Part shown: in pieces, positions 39,701 through 52,290 of the stretch | Layout: each line of letters starts with the position of its first letter | Numbering within the stretch: the stretch's first letter is position 1 | Assembly: GCF_026151205.1 (NCBI RefSeq) | Contig: NC_087081.1 | Coordinates: forward strand, 17,027,058-17,091,057 | Reading direction: 5' to 3' | Source of the DNA: Bolinopsis microptera | Lineage: Eukaryota; Ctenophora; Tentaculata; Lobata; Bolinopsidae | Length of the DNA: 64,000 bases | Program-made: the position numbers and the translations under genes | The notes under the pieces: model-generated | Databases searched by the model: none | Told to the model about the DNA's origin: nothing | The model's input: the letters and a program-made list of their open reading frames with translations, nothing else

Positions 39701-42700
39701 ATGATGCTGGATCCAGCCGGGTCTGAAAAGATGTGCGACAGAAACTTGAAAGTAAGTTACCCCTGTAGTAGGGTAGGGGTTATTGGGTAGGTTTTGAAAT
39801 AACTGATTGATCACGATTTTTCTTCAAATAACACAGACAGCGTAAATTCTTCAAGCTAAACTGCGTTCAAACGATAACAGCAATGAAATATCCAGCTCCC
39901 TTTTAGGGCACTCAACACGAATACGTACCCGTAGTATAGAGCTCTTCAACACGGCAATTGCTATAGCGTGACCCGCCGAATCATGTTGTCACACCTCAAA
40001 TTATTTGTTATATAGTAGTGTTGAAAGTATTAAAGGGGGGGGTGTAGTGGAGACAAGGCAGGGGGGGGGGGGTGTAGTGGAGACAAGGCAGGGGGTGTAG
40101 TGGAGACAAGGCAGGGGGATGTAGTGGAGACAAGGCAGGGGGGTGTAGTGGAGACAAGGCAGGGGGGGGGGGGGGGGTGAAGTGGAGACAAGGCAGGGGT
40201 GTAGTGGGGACAAGGCAGGGGGGGCTACATGTTCATTGTTCATGTAGTGGAGACAAGGCAGGGGGGGCGCTACATGTTCATGTAGTGGAGACAAGGCGGG
40301 AGGGGGGGGGGGGCCTAGAAAAATACAAATTTAGTTTTCCTATTAAGTTTTACTATTCTCAAGTTGAAGTATCCAGATAACCATCATGCCCCAGCAGTAA
40401 CACGTAATGGTCGGGTGATGTGTCATGCTCACTCGGTGTAATGACGCACCGGACATGTTGTAAGTAAGTAACATGTTCTAATTATAACATGTTTTAAAGC
40501 TACAGAAGTGATAGTTCCCTCAATGTGCAACACTGGCCGCTGACAATGATTGCTTTGTTTCAGTAGCTTCATAGCTTGGCAAGGTTTGTCTTCGTATAAC
40601 GCGTGATTCCGTTATCATATGCTTTACTGGCTTTGTTCATGAAATAGCTGATGTGATTATTTCTATTTTAACAAGCATAGATCAACGCCTTCGCAACTGC
40701 AATAATTTGCATAGCAGTGTATTTGTTATTTGTCAGCTTTTTGTGTTTGTAGAGTTGTACTATGTTTGTTGTACGCTACAACACCTGATCGTGGATTTCA
40801 TCATCAAATAAATCATGATAGAGACTTTCAAATACTGATAAAGAAACACATCTTCAAAAGAAAGCTACCACCCCATAGAATTAGAAAACTGAGAATTAGA
40901 AACTAAGACAGAACATAAATGAATAAATAACAAATCTTAGAAGTAACTAAACGCTAAAAGAAGAAGACACCAGCTCACACGAACTACACTCTCCTCTATA
41001 GTCTATACTCTCCTCTACACTCTCCTCTACACTCTTATCCACTGAAACCCTTCCTCCGCCATGATCTACTGGATATGGGCAGTGTTTAAGAGGATGGCCC
41101 CCTTCAAGGTTGTAACACTGGATGACAGATGGGATCAGATGAACCGCAGCTTCATGATGCCTCTCACCATGTCATTCGCTTATCTTATAGACTACGGTAT
41201 CATCGCAGGTAGGAACCATGTCATTCGCTTATCTTATAGACTACGGTATCATCGCAGGTAGGAACCATGTCATTCGCTTATCTTATAGACTACGGTATCA
41301 TCGCAGGTAGGAACCATGTCATTCTCTTATCTTATAGACTACGGTATCATCGCAGGTAGGAACCATGTCATTCGCTTATCTTATAGACTACGGTATCATC
41401 GCAGGTAGGAACCATGTCATTCGCTTATCTTATAGACTACGGTATCATCGCAGGTAGGAACCATGTCATTCTCTTATCTTATAGACTACGGTATCATCGC
41501 AGGTAGGAACCATGTCATTCACTTATCTTATAGACTACGGTATCATCGCAGGTAGGAACCATGTCATTCGCTTATCTTATAGACTACGGTATCATCGCAG
41601 GTAGGAACCATGTCATTCGCTTATCTTATAGACTACGGTATCATCGCAGGTAGGAACCATGTCATTCGCTTATCTTATAGACTACGGTATCATCGCAGGT
41701 AGGAACCATGTCATTCACTTATCTTATAGACTACGGTATCATCGCAGGTAGGAACCATGTCATTCGCTTATCTTATAGACTACGGTATCATCGCAGGTAG
41801 GAACCATGTCATTCGCTTATCTTATAGACTACGGTATCATCGCAGGTAGGAACCATGTCATTCTCTTATCTTATAGACTACGGTATCATCGCAGGTAGGA
41901 ACCATGTCATTCGCTTATCTTATAGTCTACGGTATCATCGCAGGTAGGAACCATGTCATTCGCTTATCTTATAGACTACGGTATCATCGCAGGTAGGAAC
42001 CATGTCATTCACTTATCTTATAGACTACGGTATCATCGCAGGTAGGAACCATGTCATTCGCTTATCTTATAGACTACGGTATCATCGCAGGTAGGAACCA
42101 TGTCATTCGCTTATCTTATAGACTACTGTATCATCGCAGGTAGGAACCATGTCATTCGCTTATCTTATAGACTACGGTATCATCGCAGGTAGGAACCATG
42201 TCATTCGCTTATCTTATAGACTACGGTATCATCGCAGGTAGGAACCATGTCATTCGCTTATCTTATAGACTACGGTATCATCGCAGGTAGGAACCATGTC
42301 ATTCACTTATCTTATAGACTACGGTATCATCGCAGGTAGGAACCATGTCATTCGCTTATCTTATAGACTACGGTATCATCGCAGGTAGGAACCATGTCAT
42401 TCGCTTATCTTATAGACTACTGTATCATCGCAGGTAGGAACCATGTCATTCGCTTATCTTATAGACTACGGTATCATCGCAGGTAGGAACCATGTTATTC
42501 GCTTATCTTATAGACTACGGTATCATCGCAGGTAGGAACCATGTCATTCTCTTATCTTATAGACTACGGTATCATCGCAGGTAGGAACCATGTCATTCTC
42601 TTATCTTATAGACTACGGTATCATCACAGGTAGGAACCATGTCATTCGCTTATCTTATAGACTACGGTATCATCGCAGGTAGGAACCATGCCATTCGCTT

Positions 42701-44245
42701 ATCTTATAGACTACGGTATCATCGCAGGTAGGAACCATGTCATTCACTTATCTTATAGACTACGGTATCATCGCAGGTAGGAACCATGTCATTCGCTTAT
42801 CTTATAGACTACGGTATCATCGCAGGTAGGAACCATGTCATTCGCTTATCTTATAGACTACTGTATCATCGCAGGTAGGAACCATGTCATTCGCTTATCT
42901 TATAGACTACGGTATCATCGCAGGTAGGAACCATGTTATTCGCTTATCTTATAGACTACGGTATCATCGCAGGTAGGAACCATGTCATTCTCTTATCTTA
43001 TAGACTACGGTATCATCGCAGGTAGGAACCATGTCATTCGCTTATCTTATAGACTACGGTATCATCGCAGGTAGGAACCATGTCATTCGCTTATCTTATA
43101 GACTACGGTATCATCGCAGGTAGGAACCATGCCATTCGCTTATCTTATAGACTACGGTATCATCGCAGGTAGGAACCATGTCATTCTCTTATCTTATAGA
43201 CTACGGTATCATCGCAGGTAGGAACCATGTCATTCTCTTATCTTATAGACTACGGTATCATCGCAGGTAGGAACCATGTCATTCACTTATCTTATAGACT
43301 ACGGTATCATCGCAGGTAGGAACCATGTCATTCTCTTATCTTATAGACTACGGTATCATCGCAGGTAGGAACCATGTCATTCGCTTATCTTATAGACTAC
43401 GGTATCATCGCAGGTAGGAACCATGTCATTCTCTTATCTTATAGACTACGGTATCATCGCAGGTAGGAACCATGTCATTCGCTTATCTTATAGACTACGG
43501 TATCATCGCAGGTAGGAACCATGTCATTCTCTTATCTTATAGACTACGGTATCATCGCAGGTAGGAACCATGTCATTCTCTTATCTTATAGACTACGGTA
43601 TCATCGCAGGTAGGAACCATGTCATTCGCTTATCTTATAGACTACGGTATCATCGCAGGTAGGAACATTCCACCAGGGGTGACTACTAGTACTACAGTCC
43701 TGTACCAAACTATCACGTGTTGTGGAAACATTCCCACATGTTTACAAAATTAAAATATTTAGATGACAACAATGTCATTCGCTTATCTTATAGACTACGG
43801 TATCATCGCAGGTAGGAACCATGTCATTCCCACATGTTTTCAAAATTAAAATATTCAGATGACAACTACAAGCTAAGCGTGAATAATCAGGTTCACTACA
43901 GGATCTGCAATAAAGTGCACTGGGTTTGAGGACACATTCCGCTCAGAAGCATTTGTAGATGAGTACTGCTGGACACAGGGTATCTACACACTGAGAGAAG
44001 CTTATGACATAGAGAACATGGACCTGCCTTATCCCGGTTAGTGGTTACTTAGTAACTGGTGCGTGGTTACTTAGTAACTGTTGCGTGGTTACTTAGTAAC
44101 TGTTGCGTGGTTACTTAGTAACTGTTGCGTGGTTACTTAGTAACTGTTGCGTGGTTACTTAGTAACTGTTGCGTGGTTACTTAGTGACTGTTGTGTGGTT
44201 ACTTAGTAACTGTTGCGTGGTTACTTAGTAACTGGTGCGTGGTTA

Positions 44246-44276
<31 letters not shown>

Positions 44277-47200
44277 TAAAAGAGAGGCTGGGCCAAGATA
44301 GCCCACGAGAGGATAGCATTGAGATGCTCTGCCTACCTCTGGGGTGTGGCAACCTTGGGGAAGGTTGCCGGTGAAATCAGAGTGATTGGTGGAGGATGGT
44401 GTAAGATGATATATGAGTCAAAATGATACGCTTAAATGCCAGCTGGGTTTGGAAAAGTAAAACGAGACGAGACAGCATATGAGATAATACTTTAAGTCAC
44501 CCCGGTCTGATCCAGCTCTTCCGGCACAATTAAGCGTTTGGTGCGGTTTGCGAAATTGACAATTGTGGTGATGTGTTGGTTGTCGAATATGTCATTGACA
44601 GAGAGGTAGTAGTCCTGGAAATATTGACCTCTAATTTGGGCAATAGCTGGACACTGTCCAAGGAAGTGTGAGACAGTTTCCTCTCCGTCGCCGCACATAG
44701 GACAAGCACTGGTGTTTGATTTGCAAATGGTGTGAAGGTGTTTGTTTAAGCCGCAGTGACCCGTGATGAGGTGAACTGCAGTTCTGTAATCTTGTCTGTT
44801 TTTGCTGAGTGAAGTGTTGAGGTTTTTGATGATTTTGGCATGCTTGTGGCCGAGTGTCAGTTTGGTGTGTCTGGGACCGTCAGTTAACCAAGTTTCCTGA
44901 TTCAGTCTGTTGACTTTGTTGTCGATTTGACGCTTGATGTAGGATTGTGGAATTGGACACTTTAAAGTGGATTCACTGGTTGTACCAAGCTTGGCCAGCT
45001 CATCTGCTTTTTCGTTCCCCCACAATCCGATGTGTGCTGCAATCCATCGTATCTCTAGCGTGTTGTTGGATCCGAGTGCATTAAGAGAGTCGTAACAGTC
45101 TCTTGTAGTTCTACTCCGCGTTGAAAGCGCAGAGATAGCTTGTATAGATGAGAGACTGTCAGACCATATGATGATATGTGTGTTGGTATAGGTAGAGAGA
45201 TATTTGCAAGCTTCAATGATGGCGGTGAGCTCTGTTTGGTAAACAGTGCAATAATCAGGGAGCTTGAATGATCTTTCTTCAAGGGTGGTGTTATTGTTGT
45301 CAGTTGTGATGATATAGCCAGCCCCGCATCCTGAGTCTGTGAGTGACCCGTCAGTGTAGCAGGTGATTGTTTCACTGGTAATGTTGTCAATGGTGTTTTG
45401 AAGTGAATTTCTATATTCAGTGGTATCGGCTCCAGGAGTTGTGACGGTGAAGTGCCGTCCCAGCATCATGGTTGGTGTTGTTAGGTCTCTTGTTGCTCTA
45501 GGTGGGATAATGAGGTCTGCCATGAATTGTTTGTTGATAGTGGTATGATTTTTGATAGTTCCCTTCCTGAAGGCGATAGTTTCAAGAGTGAGGCTGCCAT
45601 AAGCTTGTAGCCTGGCCGCACCCTTTGCTGCTTCACCTTGCAGGAACAGTATGATGTCAGAAGTGTCGGTGAGGTGATTCAATGCGATAAAAGGTGTGCT
45701 TGGCATGGCACCAGACATCATTCTGAGTGCCAATGCCTGAACACGTTTGAGTTTCTTCGCGTTATAGTCCGTTTGAGTGGCCCTGATCCATATACTACAG
45801 CAGTAGGATAGGATTGGACGGATGACAGCCGTGTACATCCATTTGCATGTTTTGGGGCTCATACCCCATGTGGGGCCGACAGCTCTTCGACATTGCATGA
45901 GGGATGCCGTGGCTTTTTTGGTGGTGTTGATTATATGTTCATTGAAGTTGAGTTTGCTGTCCAAGGTCACTCCTAGAAATTTAGCAGACTTGGAAAGACC
46001 TATAATGTTGTTGCCAACTGTTATAGGTCTTAGAGTCCACTTACTATTCCAGGTAAACATGACTATCTGAGTTTTAAGGGCGCTAATAGATAGCTCTTTG
46101 GTTCTGCACCAATTTTCTATCGTTTTAATAGTTTTGCATGTTCGGTCCCAGATGATGTCTAAATCATCCCCTTCCGTTAGAGACAACAGATCATTCGCAA
46201 AGGCTTGCAGGTAACCCGGGATGTCTTTTGCGGTAAAGGAAAGGAGATCGTCGACTACCAGGTTCCAGAGAAAAGGAGAGAGAATGCCTCCTTGGGGGCA
46301 ACCTCGCCTGATCCGTACCCTTCTCGACTTATCCTTATGATTTAGTGTGATGAATCGATTGGTTACCATGTTGATGATCCACTGTGCTGTAGCCAAGTCC
46401 ACTTTCGTAGCCTTGACTGCTTCAGAGATAGCCTTGAACGAGACATTGTCGAAGGCGCCCTCTATATCTAGAAAGACACCTAGGACATATCCTTTCTTGG
46501 CTATTCTGCGCTCAATGGTGTGAGTAACTTTATGCGTGGTTACTTAGTAACTGTTGCGTGGTTACTTAGTAACTGTTGCGTGGTTACTTAGTAACTGTTG
46601 CGTGGTTACTTAGTAACCTTTGCATGGTTACTTAGTAACTGTTGCGTGGTTACTTAGTAACTGTTGCGTGGTTACTTAGTAACCGTTGCGTGGTTACTTA
46701 GTAACCGCTGCGTGGTTACTTAGTAACTGTTGCGTGGTTACTTAGTAACCGTTGCGTGGTTACTTAGTAACTGTTGCGTGGTTACTTAGTGACTGTTGCG
46801 TGGTTACTTAGTAACTGTTGCGTGGTTACTTAGGAACTGTTGCGTGGTTACTTAGTAACTGTTGCGTGGTTACTTAGTAACCGTTGCGAGGTTACTTAGT
46901 AACTGTTGCGAGGTTACTTAGTAACTGTTGCGTGGTTACTAAAATAAGTTATTATAACTTAGCTTACACTTACTATTAGCACATTACACATATGACATAA
47001 CATAGTGTCCTATACCCCCTACTCTCTACAGGTATAATTCCGGAGGGTATCCCGAACTGCATACCACTAGAAAGGTACGACGGGATGAAAATAGAGTGTC
47101 CTGACGAAGCCCAGTATCTCACACCTAACAGAGTTTATCATCTCTGGTACCAGGTGCACAACTAAAACAGTGTCTAATGTGCAACACAAGCTTCAACCTT

Positions 47201-50200
47201 ATCATCCGATTTAACATTAGAATATTAACTAAACCCCCCTCAACATTATAATATTAACTAAACCCCCCTCAGCACCTACAACTCTACTTCTGGCTGGTCT
47301 GTGCCCTCTTCTATCTCCCCTACATGGTGGGAATCTGTCTGGGTTTCAACTACACTAAGCCTATAGTAAACCTCCTCCACGACCCTCTCACACGTGATGA
47401 CGAGGAACTGGACGCTCTCCTCGACAAGGCTGCGCGCTCTCTTAGACACAGATTCGATATATACAGCGACCACCACAAGTCCTGGTTTAACACACTCTAC
47501 AGCAGGCACACCCTGCTCTACCTCCTCTTCTTTATCAAACTCCAGTACCTCGCTTTCTCAGTAGCTATCCTGGGGTTAACCCACGCTAAATTCAAGATAG
47601 GTAGTTTCCTAACGTATGGGTTTGAGTGGGCGGGTAGTGGTCCCACTAATGGCACCTACACTCTGATACAGCACAAGCTGTTCCCTAAAATGACAGCATG
47701 TGAGATTAGGAGATGGGGAGCTACAGGACTGGATGTTGTGAGGGGGATGTGTGTGCTACCTCAGAACGTCTCTAACTCTTATATCTTCCTGGTATTCTGG
47801 GTGTTCCTTGTGATCACTATACTGGGTAATATAATAGGGTGTATCCTGGCTGTGAAGCAGTATCTGGTGAAGAGTGAGGGGTATGGTAAACTGGTGAACT
47901 GTACTTTCTGGAATGATTGGAATCTCAGACATTTGTATTGGCACGTGGGCGGGTCAGGGCGCGTGGTCCTGCATCACCTGGCTGATAATCTCCACCCCTG
48001 TACTTTTGAGAAACTCATAAGGAGGTACTGGTGGTTGAAACGCAACGAGTTTGTTCAATATAATGGACATTTAAAAACTTCATAGGTTATATTAGAAGTT
48101 ATCAGGACATCCTCGGATGTTTTAGGGTACTCTAGAATCTACAGTATAGATTTTAGTATAATAAGATGTTATCTAGTTCATTAAACTGTGTATTTACACA
48201 CTACACTTACACAATACACTATTACACACTACACTATTATACACTACTAGTATAACTTTAGTACGCTCAATTTCACCTATTTTTAAGGGGTAGGACGTTT
48301 TTACAAATTTGATATTTTCATATGCTCGTGACAGCTGTTACATAGCGTTATATTACACAGCTTAGTGTAACACTGGTCACTGTGGCGTAGTGTAACACTG
48401 GTCACTGTGGCTTAGTGTAACACTGGTCACTGTAGCTTAGTGTAACACTGGTCACTGTGGCTTAGTGTAACACTGGTCACTGTGGCTTAGTGTAACACTG
48501 GTCACTGTGGCTTAGTGTTACACTGGTCACTGTGGCTTAGTGTTACACTGGTCACTGTGGCTTAGTGTAACACTGGCCACTGTGGCTTAGTGTAACACTG
48601 GTCACTGTGGCTTAGTGTTACACTGGTCACTGTGGCTTAGTGTTACACTGGTCACTGTAGCTTAGTGTTACACTGGTCACTGTAGCTTAGTGTAACACTG
48701 GTCACTGTGGCTTAGTGTTACACTGGTCACTGTGGCTTAGTGTTACACTGGTCACTGTGGCTTAGTGTTACACTGGTCACTGTAGCTTAGTGTTACACTG
48801 GTCACTGTAGCTTAGTGTTACACTGGTCACTGTAGCTTAGTGTAACACTGGTCACTGTGGCTTAGTGTTACACTGGTCACTGTGGCTTAGTGTTAGACTG
48901 GTCACTGTGGCTTAGTGTTACACTGGTCACTGTAGCTTAGTGTTACACTGGTCACTGTAGCTTAGTGTTACACTGGTCACTGTGGCTTAGTGTTACACTG
49001 GTCACTGTAGCTTAGTGTTACACTGGTCACTGTAGCTTAGTGTAACACTGGTCACTGTGGCTTAGTGTTACACTGGTCACTGTGGCTTAGTGTAACACTG
49101 GTCACTGTGGCTTAGTGTAACACTGGTCACTGTGGCTTAGTGTAACACTGGTCACTGTGGCTTAGTGTTACACTGGTCACTGTGGCTTAGTGTAACACTG
49201 GTCACTGTGGCTTAGTGTAACACTGGTCACTGTGGCTTAGTGTAACACTGGTCACTGTGGCTTAGTGTAACACTGGCCACTGTGGCTTAGTGTTACACTG
49301 GTCACTGTGGCTTAGTGTTAAACTGGTCACTGTGGCTTAGTGTAACACTGGTCACTGTGGCTTAGTGTTACACTGGTCACTGTAGCTTAGTGTAACACTG
49401 GTCACTGTGGCTTAGTGTTACACTGGTCACTGTGGCTTAGTGTAACACTAGCCACTGTGGCTTAGTGTAACACTAGCCACTGTGCAGTGTGGCTCTTCTT
49501 ATGCCAGAGCCACCTATCTCAGCTGTGGGAAGTGAAATTAATGACCGTGAACCAGTGTTGTTTGGGTCAAATTGAAATGAATTACGAGATTATCAGAGTT
49601 TTAGTTTTAAAATAGTGTTAAGAAAAGTAAATACATTGTACTCAGAAGATGAGACTGCTTGCGAGACGCTCGCTTTTAGGCGCTAAACAAGTCTGTTTTA
49701 AAGTTGGATTTCACAAGATAAACATTTGTTGTCCGTGTTTTGAGAATTGAGAGGGGTACACACGTGACAGAAGTGGACACTAGTTCAACTAGCACCATTA
49801 TTAATGTGCTTACCTGGGCACAAGCTTTCACATTCTTGATAGTAATTTACCTGGGCACAAGCTTTCACATTCTTGATAGTAATTTACCTGGGCACAAGCC
49901 TTTACATTCTTGATGGGCCATGTTCTTATGACGGTGACGTGGTCCATGTTTAGAAGCTGCACTTCGTTGTATCCGATATGTAGCATTCCCTTTATACTGG
50001 AGCTCAGATCTGGGAAATAGTGTGGTGAGCATTCCCTTTATACTGGAGCTCAGATCTGGGAAATAATGTGGTGAGCATTCCCTTTATACTGGAGCTCAGA
50101 TCTGGGAAATAGTGTGGTGAGCATTCCCTTTATACTGGAGCTCAGATCTGGGAAATAGTGTGGTGAGCATTCCCTTTATACTGGAGCTCAGATCTAGGAA

Positions 50201-52259
50201 ATAGTGTGGTGAGTATTCCCTTTATACTGGAGCTCAGATCTGGGAAATAGTGTGGTGAGCATTCCCTTTATACTGGAGCTCAGATCTGGGAAATAGTGTA
50301 GTGAGCATTCCCTTTATATTGGAGCTCAGATCTGGGAAATAATGTGGTGAGCATTCCCTTTATATTGGAGCTCAGATCTGGGAAATAGTGTAGTGAGCAT
50401 TCCCTTTATACTGGAGCTCAGATCTGGGAAATAGTGTGGTGAGCATTCCCTTTATACTGGAGCTCAGATCTGGGAAATAGTGTGGTGAGCATTCCCTTAT
50501 ACTGGAGCTCAGATCTGGGAAATAGTGTGGTGAGCATTCCCTTTATACTGGAGCTCAGATCTGGGAAATAGTGTGGTGAGCATTCCCTTTATACTGGAGC
50601 TCAGATCTGGGAAATAGTGTGGTGAGCATTCCCTTTATACTGGAGCTCATATCTGGGAAATAGTGTGGTGAGCATTCCCTTTATACTGGAGTTCAGATCT
50701 GGGAAATAGTGTGGTGAGCATTCCCTTTATACTGGAGCTCAGATCTAGGAAATAGTGTGGTGAGCATTCCCTTTATACTGGAGCTCAGATCTGGGAAATA
50801 GTGTGGTGAGCATTCCCTTTATACTGGAGCTCAGATCTGGGAAATAGTGTGGTGAGCATTCCCTTTATACTGGAGCTCAGATCTGGGAAATAGTGTGGTG
50901 AGCATTCCCTTTATACTGGAGCTCAGATCTGGGAAATAGTGTGGTGAGCATTCCCTTTATACTGGAGCTCAGATCTGGGAAATAGTGTGGTGAGCATTCC
51001 CTTTATACTGGAGCTCAGATCTGGGAAATAGTGTAGTGAGCATTCCCTTTATACTGGAGCTCAGATCTGGGAAATAGTGTGGTGAGCATTCCCTTTATAC
51101 TAGAGCTCAGATCTGGGAAATAGTGTGGTGAGAATTCCCTTTATACTGGAGCTTAGATCTGGGGAATAGTGTGGTGAGCATTCCCTTTATACTGGAGCTC
51201 AGATCTGGGAAATAGTGTGGTGAGCATTCCCTTTATACTGGAGCTCAGATCTGGGAAATAGTGTGGTGAGCATTCCCTTTATACTGGAGCTCAGATCTGG
51301 GAAATAGTGTGGTGAGCATTCCCTTTATACTGGAGCTCAGATCTGGGAAATAGTGTGGTGAGCATTCCCTTTATACTGGAGCTCAGATCTGGGAAATAGT
51401 GTGGTGAGCATTCCCTTTATACTGGAGCTCAGATCTGGGAAATAGTGTGGTGAGCATTCCCTTTATAGTGGAGCTCAGATCTGGGGAATAGTGTAGTGAG
51501 CATTCCCTTTATACTGGAGCTCAGATCTGGGAAATAGTGTGGTGAGCATTCCCTTTATACTGGAGCTCAGATCTGGGAAATAGTGTAGTGAGCATTCCCT
51601 TTATACTGGAGCTCAGATCTGGGAAATAGTGTGGTGAGCATTCCCTTTATACTGGAGCTCAGATCTGGGAAATAGTGTGGTGAGCATTCCCTTTATACTG
51701 GAACTCAGATCTGGGAAATAATGTGGTGATAATTCTGAAATATTCCTTAACGTGCGCCGTATTAAAAAATAATCAAAGCTCGATTGAAGAAAGTGTGATC
51801 TAGAAAGAAAGTGTGATCTAGAAAGATAATAGCAGGGGTTTCTAGAAAGATCCGTGCAGATTAGAAGTTAATGTTATATGACAATTGTTCTGAACGTTTA
51901 TTTGAGCACTCTTATTTATTAACGAGCAATAACACGTGTGCTTGTCGGACAATTTGTATAATTGTATCATTCCATATTAAGTCATGTGTTCTGGAAAATT
52001 TTGTTAACAACTACTGAATTATTGAATTACATGACAGAATAGAGGCGACATTGTTTTATTTATCTTAAAAATTGCTAGAGTCCGGTGTCCCTAAGGAAAC
52101 CAGATAAAGTCTGTATCTGATCCCCCGACCAGATACAGACTTTGGGACAATATTCGGTGTACATCATTGATATTATCGATTTAGATTTATATTTGATAAC
52201 ATTTTAATATCAGACTTCGTGAAACGACAATAAAGACTCGAGGACAAACTGAATATCCG

Positions 52260-52290
<31 letters not shown>

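Larger units (their letters stand above)
35222..40034 (-). mobile_element. full-length two-ORF LINE (CR1/L2-like)
   Basis: Non-LTR retrotransposon with overlapping ORF1 and ORF2 on the - strand, both open. The 3' end carries two or three copies of ACCAAAACGT instead of poly(A), as in CR1/L2-type elements. Minisatellite units abut both ends, marking the insertion limits. Intact ORFs point to recent activity. Confidence 0.85.

Noticed and set aside
48361-49490. Regular repeats suggestive of a CRISPR array
   Set aside because: Units are head-to-tail without unique spacers, in a eukaryotic intronic setting; the same applies to the other arrays.
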